DNA from: Halostella salina | GTDB lineage: Archaea > Halobacteriota > Halobacteria > Halobacteriales > Natronoarchaeaceae | DNA: 64,000 bases | NCBI RefSeq assembly: GCF_003675855.1 | Contig: NZ_RCIH01000001.1 | Location: forward strand, 434,001 to 498,000 | Reading direction: 5' to 3' | In this document: piece after piece, positions 50,662 through 60,400 of the stretch | Layout: each line of letters starts with the position of its first letter | Position numbering within the stretch: the stretch's first letter is position 1 | Notes under the pieces: generated by a model | What the model was told of the DNA's origin: nothing | What the model saw: the letters and a program-made list of their open reading frames with translations, nothing else | Database searches by the model: none | Translations under genes and position numbers: made by a program

Positions 50662-52178
50662 CGGGGGCGCGCACCGCCGACGTGCTCGTCGTCGGCAGCG
50701 GCATCGCGGGCTGTAGCGCCGCGCTCGCCGCCGCGCGGGCGGGTGCGGACGTGCTGCTCGTCACGAAGGCCGAGCGTCCCGAGGACGCCAGCACGGACTG
50801 GGCGCAGGGCGGCATCGCCACCACGCGGGGCGACCCCGAGTCGCTCAAGCGCGACGTGCTGGCGGCCAGCGACGGCACCGCCGACCCCGAGGCCGTCGAC
50901 ACGCTCATGGCGGACGCCCCGACTGCTGTTCGGGACGTACTCGTCGAGACGCTCGACGTGCCGTTCGACGGGACCGACGCGGGGTACGACTACGCCCGCG
51001 AGGCCGGCCACTCCCGCGAGCGGATCCTCCACGTCGACGCCAGCACCGGGCGGCACCTCCTCCGACCGTTCCTCCGCCACCTCGACGGCCACGAGCGCGT
51101 GACCGTGCTGGAGGACACCGCCGCGCTCGACCTGATCACGGAGGAGGGGCAGGTCCGCGGCGCGCTGCTGGACACCGCGCCGACCGGCGACCCCGTCTTC
51201 GCCGGCGCGACGGTGCTCGCGACCGGCGGCATCGGCGCGTGCTACCGGCGGTCGACGAACCCGGCTGCGGCGACCGGCGACGGGGTCGCCATGGCCGCGC
51301 TCGCGGGGGCCGACGTGGCCGACATGGCGTACGTGCAGTTCCACCCGACGGCGTACGCGGGCGACGCGGCTGGCGGCGACGACGCCGCCGGCGACACGTT
51401 CCTCGTCAGCGAGGCCGTCCGCGGCGAGGGCGCGCTCCTGCGCAACGGCGACGGCGAGCGGTTCATGCCGGGCTACCACGACGACGCGGAACTCGCGCCG
51501 CGGGACGTGGTCGCCCGCGCCGTCGCCGCCGAGCGCGACGCGACCGGCGAGGTCCGGCTTGACGTGTCCCCGCTGGAGTTCGCCGACGAGTTCCCGGACC
51601 TCGCGGCGAAGTGCGAGGAACGCGGCGTCGACCCCGACGCTGGTATCCCGGTCGCGCCCGCCCAGCACTTCCTCTGTGGCGGCGTCGCGGTCGACGAGCA
51701 GGGGCGGACCAGCCTCGACCGCCTGTTCGCCGTCGGGGAGTGCGCCCGCACCGGCGTCCACGGCGCGAACCGCCTCGCCAGCACGAGCCTGCTGGAGGGG
51801 CTGGTGTGGGGCCGCCGGGCCGGACGGGCGGCCGCCGGCAACGAGGTCGTCGAGTGCGAGTCCCCGGAACTGCGCGACAGCGACCCCGACCTCCCCGATC
51901 GTTTCGCGGCGGAGAAGTTCACTCGCCTGCGCCGCGTGATGGACGAGTACGCCGGCATCCGCCGGACGCCCGAGGGCCTCGACCGCGCGCGGAGCGTCCT
52001 CCGCCGGCTCAAGGGCGAGGTCGACGCGTACGCCCGCACCAGAACGTCGCGGGAGCTGTACGAACTCCGCAACGCCGCGGTGACCAGCCTGCTCGTGGTC
52101 CGCGCGGCCGCCGAGCACGACGAGTCGGTTGGCTGTCACTGGATCGCCGAGCCCGACCCGGCCCCGGCGGGGGACTGA
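50658..52178 (+). CDS. nadB: L-aspartate oxidase
   Basis: A 506-residue FAD enzyme that makes iminoaspartate, the unstable substrate of Nad[25 protein letters not shown] is the FAD-binding motif, [22 protein letters not shown] and [35 protein letters not shown]-type segments the substrate cap, [47 protein letters not shown] the catalytic and FAD-tail region, and the C-terminal helices are present. Overlaps nadA by 4 bases; coupling would help channel iminoaspartate. Confidence 0.95.
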   Translation: MTGARTADVLVVGSGIAGCSAALAAARAGADVLLVTKAERPEDASTDWAQGGIATTRGDPESLKRDVLAASDGTADPEAVDTLMADAPTAVRDVLVETLDVPFDGTDAGYDYAREAGHSRERILHVDASTGRHLLRPFLRHLDGHERVTVLEDTAALDLITEEGQVRGALLDTAPTGDPVFAGATVLATGGIGACYRRSTNPAAATGDGVAMAALAGADVADMAYVQFHPTAYAGDAAGGDDAAGDTFLVSEAVRGEGALLRNGDGERFMPGYHDDAELAPRDVVARAVAAERDATGEVRLDVSPLEFADEFPDLAAKCEERGVDPDAGIPVAPAQHFLCGGVAVDEQGRTSLDRLFAVGECARTGVHGANRLASTSLLEGLVWGRRAGRAAAGNEVVECESPELRDSDPDLPDRFAAEKFTRLRRVMDEYAGIRRTPEGLDRARSVLRRLKGEVDAYARTRTSRELYELRNAAVTSLLVVRAAAEHDESVGCHWIAEPDPAPAGD

Positions 52179-52180
52179 CG

Positions 52181-52999
52181 ATGCCGGTGACGGACCGGCA
52201 GGTCGAACGCTGGCTCCGGGAGGACCTGGGCCACCACGACGCCACCAACGACGTGCCCGGCGAGACGACGGGCCGTCTGGTCGCACGGGAGGCGGGCGTC
52301 GCCGCCGGGCTGGACGCCGCCGTCGCCACCTTCGACTACCTCGGCGTCGACGCCGAGCGACAGGCCGAAGCCGGGGACTGCATCGAACCGGGCGAGGCCG
52401 TCCTGACCGTTTCCGGCGCGGCGCAGTCGGTGCTCCGTGGCGAGCGCGTCGCGGTCAACGTCGCCGGCCACGCCTCCGGCGTGGCGACGAAGACCCGCGC
52501 GGCCGTCGACGCCGCCCGCGAGGTCACCGACGACGTGGCGGTGGCCGGGACCCGCAAGACGACGCCCGGGCTCCGCGGGGTCGAGAAGCGGGCACTTTCG
52601 ACGGGCGGCGGCGACACCCACCGCCTCGACCTCTCGCACATGGCGATGGTCAAGGAGAACCACGCGGCCGAACTGGGGCTGGAAGCCGCGATCCAGCGGT
52701 TTCAGGAGCGCACCTCATTCGCGACGAAGGTGGAGGCGGAGGTGGAAGAGCCCGCCGACGCCCCGCGGGCCGCCGCGGCGGGAGCCGATATCGTCCTGCT
52801 CGACAACATGTCGCCCGCGGAGACGAGCGAGGCGGTCGACCTGCTCCGCGACGCCGCGGCCGGCGCGCTCGCGGAGGCCTCGGGGGGGATCACCGTCGAC
52901 GACGTGCCGGCCTACGCCCGGACCGGCGTCGACGTGATCTCGATGGGGTCGCTCACCCACTCCGCGCCGTCGCTGGACTACTCGTTCCGGACCGGGTGA
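52181..52999 (+). CDS. nadC: Nicotinate-nucleotide pyrophosphorylase (quinolinate PRTase)
   Basis: A 272-residue enzyme that converts quinolinate and PRPP to nicotinate mononucleotide, CO2 and pyrophosphate. REDLGHHDATN begins the N-terminal domain; GERVAVNVAGHASGVATKTRAAVDAA, VAGTRKTTPGLRGVEKRAL with its basic residues, and HMAMVKENH are the active-site stretches; IVLLDNMSPAETSEAV and DVISMGSLTHSAPSLDYSF follow. It starts 2 bases after nadB, completing the aspartate route. Confidence 0.96.
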   Translation: MPVTDRQVERWLREDLGHHDATNDVPGETTGRLVAREAGVAAGLDAAVATFDYLGVDAERQAEAGDCIEPGEAVLTVSGAAQSVLRGERVAVNVAGHASGVATKTRAAVDAAREVTDDVAVAGTRKTTPGLRGVEKRALSTGGGDTHRLDLSHMAMVKENHAAELGLEAAIQRFQERTSFATKVEAEVEEPADAPRAAAAGADIVLLDNMSPAETSEAVDLLRDAAAGALAEASGGITVDDVPAYARTGVDVISMGSLTHSAPSLDYSFRTG

Positions 53000-53050
53000 G
53001 CCGTCGCCCGCCGGGTGCGCGGTGCAGCGGAACCCGCGGGACCGTGCGCG

Positions 53051-54118
53051 TCACCCGACGTCGTGACCGGTCTGTTTCTGACAGGTCGGGTAACACGTCC
53101 CGTGCGTGAGCGCGAAGCAGATCACGCCGCAGGCGACCGCGATGGGCCACGACGCGATGTAGCGCGCGCACTTGACGCCACAGCCACCGCCTGCGGCCGC
53201 CTTGAGGACGGTGCAGAGCTTCGAACACCAGTCCGTGCAGACGCCCATCACGCAGGTGATGTGGCCCTGCGTCGAGACGCCGTCGCCGCCCGCGTCGACG
53301 GTCACGTCCTGTACGTGGCCGTCGAGGCTCCCGTCCGCGTCGCGCCCGGCGAACCCGTCCGCGAACTCGACGACGATCCGGCGGACGACGTCCTCGCCGT
53401 CGGCGACCGGGACGACGAGCCCCTTCCGGTCGTCGCGCTGGTTGTGGACGTAGGCTGTCGCCTCCTCGACGACCTCCCCGTCGGCGGCCGCCCTGGCGTC
53501 GGCGTACGCCGGCAGGTCGTCGAGGCCGTCGAGCAGCGACTCCACGGTCGGGGTTGCCACGTCGAGCACCTCCCGCTTGGTCCCGTCGACGGTCGTGACG
53601 CCGTCGCCGCGTCGGGCCCTGCCGTGGACCTTCAGTTCCCCGTCGAACAGGTCGTCGGACTTGTGGTACTCTATCACCGGCCCTGACTCGTCGTCCGAGC
53701 CGAACCGAACCTCGTACCCCGTCGCTCCGTCGACGGTGTACCTCCGCACTGTCGACAGCCCCGGTTGCTCGCCGAGTTCGTCGGCCACGTACCGCACCTC
53801 GGACGACCGGACCGCCTCCGAGACGAGCTGTCCCCGCTTCCGTCCGCGGACCTCCTCGGTCTCTATCTCCGGGCGGTCGCCCCCGTCCGCATCCCCGTCG
53901 GGCCCGGCCGCCGCGCTCACGCCCGACCCGAGCGTGAGCGCGCCGAAGGAGAGCCCGACGGTCCGGAGGAACGCCCGCCGGTCCGGGTCAGGGGCGTCCC
54001 GGAGCTCGGAGAGCGTCTCCCACGTCTCGACACAGCCGCCACCGTCGTCGATTTCCCGCTCGATCCGCTCGCGTGCTGTCGATGACGCGTCTTTTTTGCT
54101 CATGTGTGAATACTGCAT
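53051..54118 (-). CDS. Tat-exported halocin C8-like (ten-cysteine) peptide precursor
   Basis: A 355-residue precursor. After 45 acidic residues comes a twin-arginine signal, DRRAFLRTVGLSFGALTLGSGVSAAAG. Residues of about 75-275 are an acidic alpha/beta region with GRKRGQLVSEAVRSSEVRYV and VVVPVADGEDVVRRIVVEFADG-like strands. Residues 285-355 hold ten cysteines spaced C-x4-C-x3-C-x3-C-x10-C-x3-C-x12-C-x3-C-x7-C-x3-C, with hydrophobic helices between. Halocin C8 is made from a Tat-exported precursor whose last 76 residues contain ten cysteines and whose preceding region is the immunity protein; size, order and cysteine count agree here. The extra N-terminal leader is unusual. ATG 54103 is an alternative start. 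Toxin activity is inference. Confidence 0.7.
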   Translation of the reverse strand: MQYSHMSKKDASSTARERIEREIDDGGGCVETWETLSELRDAPDPDRRAFLRTVGLSFGALTLGSGVSAAAGPDGDADGGDRPEIETEEVRGRKRGQLVSEAVRSSEVRYVADELGEQPGLSTVRRYTVDGATGYEVRFGSDDESGPVIEYHKSDDLFDGELKVHGRARRGDGVTTVDGTKREVLDVATPTVESLLDGLDDLPAYADARAAADGEVVEEATAYVHNQRDDRKGLVVPVADGEDVVRRIVVEFADGFAGRDADGSLDGHVQDVTVDAGGDGVSTQGHITCVMGVCTDWCSKLCTVLKAAAGGGCGVKCARYIASWPIAVACGVICFALTHGTCYPTCQKQTGHDVG

Positions 54119-54140
54119 TATCGGTGTGTGTCCGGTAGTA

Positions 54141-54150
54141 AAAGTATTTT
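54141..54150 (-). promoter_or_regulatory. TATA-like box of the halocin-like gene
   Basis: On the minus strand AAAATACTTT is centred 27-28 bases before the ATG at 54118, the spacing of a leaderless promoter. The divergent TATA box lies only about 40 bases away in the same AT-rich stretch. Confidence 0.5.
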
Positions 54151-54181
54151 ACCGCTAGCAATTAATATTACTATAGTGAAG

Positions 54182-54190
54182 AAAAATATA
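54182..54190 (+). promoter_or_regulatory. TATA-like box of the small divergent membrane gene
   Basis: AAAAATATA is centred about 31 bases before the ATG at 54217. The region 54120-54200 is by far the most AT-rich of its surroundings, GC being near 70 percent on either side. Confidence 0.5.
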
Positions 54191-54216
54191 ACACCCTGCC
54201 GGCGGATCCCCCGGGT

Positions 54217-54420
54217 ATGGTAGAGCAGATGAACGCGGAGATCGAGCCGACGGTTCGAACCGGCGTCCTCGCGCTCGTCGCCGTGCTCGGCGTCCCCACG
54301 GCCCTCTACTTCGGGCTGCGGGGACCGCTCGGCGCGGCGACGGCCAACGCGCTCGCGCTCGGCTCCTCGGTGGTTCTCGCGGTCGCCGCCGTCGCCGTGC
54401 TGCTGTGGCGAGGGGAGTAG
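54217..54420 (+). CDS. 67-residue two-helix membrane protein divergent from halocin-like gene
   Basis: MVEQMNAEIEPTVRTG is followed by two hydrophobic segments (VLALVAVLGVPTALYFGL and ANALALGSSVVLAVAAVAVLLW) and a short charged end RGE. A second ATG at 54229 could be the start. Its stop abuts the stop of gpmI (54420/54421). Function unknown. It shares a bidirectional promoter region with the halocin-like gene, so an accessory or immunity role is conceivable, but small helical-hairpin proteins like this are common in haloarchaea. Confidence 0.7.
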   Translation: MVEQMNAEIEPTVRTGVLALVAVLGVPTALYFGLRGPLGAATANALALGSSVVLAVAAVAVLLWRGE

Positions 54421-55974
54421 CTACTCCAGCAGGCTCTCGCCGGTCATCGCCGCCGGCTGGTCGACGCCCAGCAGCGACAGCACCGTCGGGGCGATGTCCG
54501 CGAGCGTGCCGCCCGACCGGACGCTACGGCCTGCGCCCGTCCCGTCCGGGGCGACGTAGATCAGCGGCACGTCGTTGTACGTGTGGGCGGTGTGCGGGTC
54601 GTCCTCCGTGCCCATGTCGTCGGCGTTGCCGTGGTCGGCGGTGACCAGCACGTGCGCGCCGCGGTCGGTGAGGTGGTCGACGAGGCGACCGAGCTGCGTG
54701 TCGACGGTCTCGACGGCCGTCACGGCGGCGTCGTAGTCCCCGGTGTGGCCCACCATGTCGGGGTTGGCGTAGTTCAGCACGAGCGCGTCGGGGTCGTCGC
54801 TGTCGACGATCCGGACGGCGCTGTCGGTCACCTCGGGGGCGCTCATCTCCGGCTGCATGTCGTAGGTCGCCACGTCCGGCGACTCGACGATCTCGCGGCG
54901 TTCGCCCTCGAACTCCACCTCCCGGCCGCCGTTGAGGAAGTAGGTGACGTGGGGGTACTTCTCGGACTCGGCGATGCGGAGCTGGGTCCTGCCGTGCGCG
55001 GCCAGCGTCTCGCCGAGCGTGTCCTCGGGGCGGCGGGGCGGGAAGGCGACGGGCAGGTCGAACGTCTCGTCGTACTGCGTCATCGTCACCACCTCCACGT
55101 CCGGCGGCGACGTGGCAAAGTCCCACTCGGGGTCGATGTCCGCGAGCAGCCGGGTGAGCTGCCGGGCGCGGTCCGAGCGGTAGTTGAAGAAGACGACCGC
55201 GTCGCCGTCCTGGAGTGCGTGCTCGCCCCGCACCAGCGTCGGCTCGACGAACTCGTCGGTGTCGCCGCGGTCGTACGACTCCTCGACGGCGGCGACCGAG
55301 GACGCCGACGCGTGCTCAGCCTCGCGGTTGACGATGGCGTCGTACGCCCGGCGGGTCCGCTCCCAGTTCTGGTCGCGGTCCATCGCGTAGTAGCGGCCCG
55401 ACACCGTCGCCACGTCGCCGGTGCCGTGCTCGTCGAGGACGCTCTCCAGTTCGCGGAGGTAGCCCGCGCCCGCGGTCGGGTCCGTGTCGCGGCCGTCCAT
55501 GAAGGCGTGGGTGACGGCCTCGACGCCGCGCTCGGCGGCCATCTCGACGAGCGCGAACAGGTGCTCGTAGTCCGAGTGGACCCCGCCGTCGCTGACCAGG
55601 CCCATGAAGTGGACCCGGCCGTCGTGTTCCTTCGCGTACGTCGAGGCTGCCTGGAGGGCGTCGTTGGTGTGGAAGGAGCCGTCCGCGATGGCGTCGCTGA
55701 TCCGGGTGTACTCCTGTTTGACCACGCGCCCCGCGCCGATGTTCAGGTGGCCGACCTCGCTGTTGCCCATCTGTCCTTCCGGGAGCCCGACCCGGCGGCC
55801 CGACACCTCCAGCGTGCCGTACGCGCCCGCGTCGGCGAGCCGGTCGAAGTTCGGCGTGTCCGCGCCGACCACGGCGTCGCGCCCGCCCGACGCGCTGCCC
55901 GACGCCCGGTCGGACCGTCGCGGGTTTCGGTCGCTCAGCCCCCAGCCGTCGAGAATGATCACAGCCGCGTCCAT
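54421..55974 (-). CDS. gpmI: 2,3-bisphosphoglycerate-independent phosphoglycerate mutase
   Basis: A 517-residue dimanganese enzyme that interconverts 3- and 2-phosphoglycerate in glycolysis and gluconeogenesis. IILDGWGLSDRNP starts the phosphatase domain, MGNSEVGHLNIGAGRVVKQ carries the Ser nucleophile, VTHAFMDGRDTDP lies in the transferase domain, FFNYRSDRARQLTRL follows, and LNYANPDMVGHTGD with VLVTADHGNADDMG supplies the last metal ligands. An Arg/Ser/Gly-rich insertion of about 20 residues follows the N-terminal motif. The start at 55974 is clear. Confidence 0.96.
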   Translation of the reverse strand: MDAAVIILDGWGLSDRNPRRSDRASGSASGGRDAVVGADTPNFDRLADAGAYGTLEVSGRRVGLPEGQMGNSEVGHLNIGAGRVVKQEYTRISDAIADGSFHTNDALQAASTYAKEHDGRVHFMGLVSDGGVHSDYEHLFALVEMAAERGVEAVTHAFMDGRDTDPTAGAGYLRELESVLDEHGTGDVATVSGRYYAMDRDQNWERTRRAYDAIVNREAEHASASSVAAVEESYDRGDTDEFVEPTLVRGEHALQDGDAVVFFNYRSDRARQLTRLLADIDPEWDFATSPPDVEVVTMTQYDETFDLPVAFPPRRPEDTLGETLAAHGRTQLRIAESEKYPHVTYFLNGGREVEFEGERREIVESPDVATYDMQPEMSAPEVTDSAVRIVDSDDPDALVLNYANPDMVGHTGDYDAAVTAVETVDTQLGRLVDHLTDRGAHVLVTADHGNADDMGTEDDPHTAHTYNDVPLIYVAPDGTGAGRSVRSGGTLADIAPTVLSLLGVDQPAAMTGESLLE

Positions 55975-56126
55975 GTCCGGCGTGTCACGGCGGCGCGGTA
56001 ACTACCCTTCGATCCGGGGCACGTGAGCGTCCGACGCGGCCCAGCTTGCGGCGCGTCAGCACGGTCTCGGGGGCCGACCGCTCGGTCCGCTGGCTTTTTC
56101 GTGTCGGCCCCGAATCCCCGTGACAG

Positions 56127-57368
56127 ATGACGCTCGACCCGGTGCATTTCGAGGGGATCGCCCGGCTGGCCCGCAGGATCGGCCGGGACGTCGACGACGG
56201 CGACCACACGGAACTCGCCGAGGACGTCTGGGCGGACTTTCTCGAACCGCTGGTCGACGACGACGGGCGCGAGGTGGTCACCCCGCTCGACGACCGGCGG
56301 CGGCGGTCGATCGACGTGGAGGCCGCCGCACTCCGGGGGTCGCCGTTCGATTCGACCCACGGGCTGGACTCCGGGACGATCAACCCGACCACGTTCAAGA
56401 ACGGGCTGGTGCTGGACGTGGCACAGGCCGCGATGAGCGGCTGTCCCTCGGATCTGGACCTCCACCGGTCCCGGAGCCTCGTGGCGACGGTTCACGCCAG
56501 CGACGACGCCGTGAAACTGCCCGAGGAGTGGGTCACCTACGACGAGGGGTACGGTCGGCGGCGCGTGCTCCAAGCCCCGCCCGTGAACCGGTTCATGGAG
56601 GGGGTCGTCCACGCGCTGGCGCTGTACCTCGCCGAGAGCGAGCACGCGCTCGAACACGCCGACTGCGTCGACGACCTCCTCATCCTCGACGGGCCGCTGT
56701 ACCCGAAGGAGCTGCTGAACTGGCAGGACCGCGACGCCGAACTCCGGGAGCTGGCCCACGACGCAAAGCCCCGCGCCATCGTCGAGAACTACGTCCGCCT
56801 CGTCGAGCGCTTCGTCGCCGCGGACACGCCGCTGGTCGGCTTCGTCAAGAACCCCTCCTCGAAGCTCATCACCCGGACGGTCGACCGCAAGGGCCACCCC
56901 GCGCCGTGGGTCGACGACACCGCCCTCTTCGTCCGCCTGCTTGAGCGCCGCGAGGACGGCGAGCGCCGCACCGACCAGCTCACCTTCACGAACTGGTTCG
57001 TCTCGCGGGGCGGCTCCGACCGCACGCTGGCCGCCGACGGCGACGCGCTCGGCATCGACCGGGAACTCGACCCGTCGGCGTACGAGGTGACGTTCTTCGT
57101 GGTGTACGACCCCCGCGAGGACGTGCTGTACAAGGTCGAAGCGCCGTACGCGGTCACGTCGGACCCCGACGTGCGGGACCGGCTGGAGCGCCACCTGCTC
57201 GCCGAGATCGCGGCCGAGCGCGGCCCGCCCGCCGCCGTCCACAAGGCCGACTCGCTGGCCCGGATCAGCCGGGAGGAGAAGCGGTCGCTCCGCCGGACGT
57301 TCGAGCGGTCGATGGACACCGAGGAGCAGCGGACGTACGACGACGTGCGGTGGGACGCCGAGCCGTAG
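56127..57368 (+). CDS. nurA: NurA 5'-3' nuclease
   Basis: A 413-residue NurA family nuclease, the partner of the HerA translocase in resecting DNA double-strand ends in archaea. The protein starts MTLDPVHFEGIARLARRIG, and the family-typical segments are VDVEAAALRGSPFDSTHGLDSGT-like (the conserved catalytic Asp), VDDLLILDGPLYPKELLNW with its DGPL, TPLVGFVKNPSSKLITR, and the C-terminal YEVTFFVVYDPREDVLYKVEAPYAV and VHKADSLARISREEKRSL. HerA is encoded 4.5 kb downstream on the same strand. Divergent from gpmI. Confidence 0.88.
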   Translation: MTLDPVHFEGIARLARRIGRDVDDGDHTELAEDVWADFLEPLVDDDGREVVTPLDDRRRRSIDVEAAALRGSPFDSTHGLDSGTINPTTFKNGLVLDVAQAAMSGCPSDLDLHRSRSLVATVHASDDAVKLPEEWVTYDEGYGRRRVLQAPPVNRFMEGVVHALALYLAESEHALEHADCVDDLLILDGPLYPKELLNWQDRDAELRELAHDAKPRAIVENYVRLVERFVAADTPLVGFVKNPSSKLITRTVDRKGHPAPWVDDTALFVRLLERREDGERRTDQLTFTNWFVSRGGSDRTLAADGDALGIDRELDPSAYEVTFFVVYDPREDVLYKVEAPYAVTSDPDVRDRLERHLLAEIAAERGPPAAVHKADSLARISREEKRSLRRTFERSMDTEEQRTYDDVRWDAEP

Positions 57369-57401
57369 TTTCCGGGGACGGCGGCTCCCGCGGGTGGCCC
57401 G

Positions 57402-60400
57402 TCAGGGCAGCACCGCTCCGAGCACTTCCTTCTCGGCCTTCCGGAGGTGCTGGTGGAACGTCGCCGGGCTGACGCCGAGCGACTCGGCCACGTCCTCGCC
57501 CGAACTGTCGCGGGGCCACTCGAAGAAGCCGGCGTGGTACGCGGCTTCGAGCGCGGTTCGCTGGCGCTCCGTGAGCGCCTCGAGGCCGGCCCGGCCCCGG
57601 TCGTCCGGCACCTCGGCGCGCGTCCGCTGTCGCCGTTTCACCATCTCCGCGGTCGGGTAGGTCTCCTGTACCGCGTCGATCACCTGCCGGGCGTCCGCGC
57701 CCGGCGAGAGGTGCAGCCGCATCCGGTAGTCCCCGTCCTCGATGACGGCCTCGTCGACCGACCCGCCGATCGACGCGAGGGCGGCGAGCACCGGCGGGTC
57801 CGACAGCCGGAGCTCGAACCCCGATTCGTCGTCCGCCTCGGGGTCGCCGTGGAACGTCACGTCGGTCCAGTGGGGTATCGCGCCGACCAGCGTCTCGAGA
57901 TCCCCGGTGGCGTCCGGGGTCGCGTTTCCGTACACCAGGAACTCGCCGTCCTCGACCGGGACCGCGCTGTCTATTCGGATGCGGCCCTCGCGGTCCCCGT
58001 CCGCCTCGACCGCGTCGAACACGTCCGCGATCCGGAACTCGAGTTCGGTCACCTCGTCGCCCATCAGCGCGCGCTTGCGCTCGGTCGCGGCGATCGCGTG
58101 GCCGACGACCTCGCCGAGCTGGCCGACGACCGTCCGCTCGGGTTCGGCGAACGCGTCGGGGCGCTCCGCGTACACGTTCAACACGCCGTAGACGGTGTCC
58201 TCGTGAACGATCGGGATCGCCGCGGAGGAGCGTACCCCGTACTCCTCGGCCGTGTCGCGCCACGGGCTGTAGTTCGCGGCGGTCCGCACGTCGCTGACCG
58301 TCTGGATCTCGCCGGTGCGCAGCGCCCGCGCGGTGGGACCTTCGCCCCGTTCGTCCGTCTGGTCGGCCGAGATGTGCACGTCGTCGAGGTACTCCGCCGC
58401 GCCGGTCTCGGTGCGGACGGTCACCTCCTGGGTCGCCACGTCGACCTCGCCGACCCACGCGAACAGGTACGACTCCGTCTCGACCAGGCGGTCACAGACC
58501 GTCTTCTCTATCTCCTCGCGGGTCGACTGGTCGATCGCCGCGTCGGTGATCTCGCGGACGACCTCGTTGATCCCGTTCAGCGCCGCGAGCTGCTCGCGCT
58601 GGCGGCGCAGCACCTGCTCGTCCCTGTGGCGGCCGATCGCGGTCGCGAGCACGGTGGCGACCGACTGCACGAACGTCACGTCGTGCTCCGAGAACTCCCT
58701 CGTGGCGGTGTCGTGGGTGCCGAGGATCCCCCACGGCTCCTCCCGTGGCCCGATGACCACGCTGATCCCGCTCCGCACGTCGTGGTCGGTCAGCAGGTCC
58801 GGCCCGCTGAACCGCGTCTCCGTGGCGAGGTCGCTCACGACCACCGGCTCCGCGGACGCCAGCGTGTAGGCCGCCTGCGAGTCGTCGTCGACGGCCGAGA
58901 CGGTCGCCTCGCCCACGACCCCCTCGTCCCATCCGACGCCCTGCCGGAGCAGTAGCTCCTCGGCGTCGGCGTCCAGGTCGAGCACCTTGCAGTAGTCGGT
59001 GTCGAGCGTCTCGGCCACCTCCGCGGCCGCGGCGGCCATCAGGTCGTCGACGTCGGTGTCCTCCAGCGCGCGCTGGCCGAGGTCGGCGACCACCTCCTGC
59101 TGGCGGACGCGCCGCCGCAGCTCGCGCTCGCGTTCGAGGCGGTCGGACACGTCGCGGACGACGCCGCACCGACCGTAGCCGTCGCTCGTCGGCAGCGGGC
59201 CGAACCGGGCCTCGACCGGGAACTGGTCGCCGTCCCGGGTGTGGAGGTCGAACTCGAGCACGGCCGCCTCGCGGTCGCCCTCGACCACCGCCGCCGTCCG
59301 GTCGGCCGCCTCGCCCGCGAGGTCGTCGTCGTACACCGTCGAGGAAGGGCGGCCGAGCAGCTCCTCGCGCTCCCAGCCGGCCATCTCGCAGAACGCGTCG
59401 TTGACCATGACGAACCGGGCGTCGTCGTCGAGCGCGTAGATCCCGTCGTCGACCGTCTCGACGATCGTCTCGTACTGCTCCAGTTCGCGCTCGCGCTCCT
59501 TGCGCTCGGTCACGTCCCGGAAGTACACCGAGAGCCCGGTGTCGGACGGGTAGATCGTCGTCTCGAACCACGCGTCGAGCGGTTCGTACTGCGCCTCGAA
59601 CGAGCGCTGTTCCTGTTCCTCCATCGCCCGGAACGACTCCTCCTCGAACCGCGTGCCGACGACCTCCGGAAACACCTCGACGAACTTCCGTCCGGCGAGT
59701 TCGCCCGGCGTCCGGTCGAGCAACTCCGCCGCGCGGTCGCTGACGTAGGTGATGCGGTACTCCGTATCGAGGCCGACGAACGCGTCGTCGATCCGGTCGA
59801 ACACGTCGTCGAGTTCGCGCTTTAACTCGTCGCGCTGTCGGCGGACCTGCCGTTCGCGCTGCCGTCGCTCGGTCATGTCCCGCGTCACCTTCGTGTACCC
59901 CTTCAGTTCGCCGTCGTCGTCGCGGATGGCCGTGACCGTGACGTTCGCCCAGAACCGCGAGCCGTCCTTCGCCACGCGCCAGCCCTCCTCCTCGACCGAC
60001 CCGAGCCTGGCCGCCGCTTCGAGGTTCCGCTCCGGGACGGACGACACGCGGTCCTCCTCGGTGTAGAAGACGGAGACGTGCTCCCCGATGATCTCGTCGG
60101 CGTCGTACCCCTTGATCCGCTCCGCGCCGGGGTTCCAGCTCCGGACCCGTCCCTCCGGGTCCAGCCTGAAGATGGCGTACTCCTCGACGGCGTCGACCAT
60201 CGACTCGAACTGCTTCCGCTCCTGTCGACGCGCCCGCTCGGTGAGTTTCCGTTCGGTGATGTCGTAGTACAGTTCGACGCGCCCGCCGGCGTACGCGCCG
60301 GACGGTATCGGCTTGCTCCGGTGTTCGAGCCACCGCCGCTCGCGGTGCTCGCCCGTCGTCACGCGACACTCGAACCGCTCGGTTGCGGCGTTGTCGTCGT

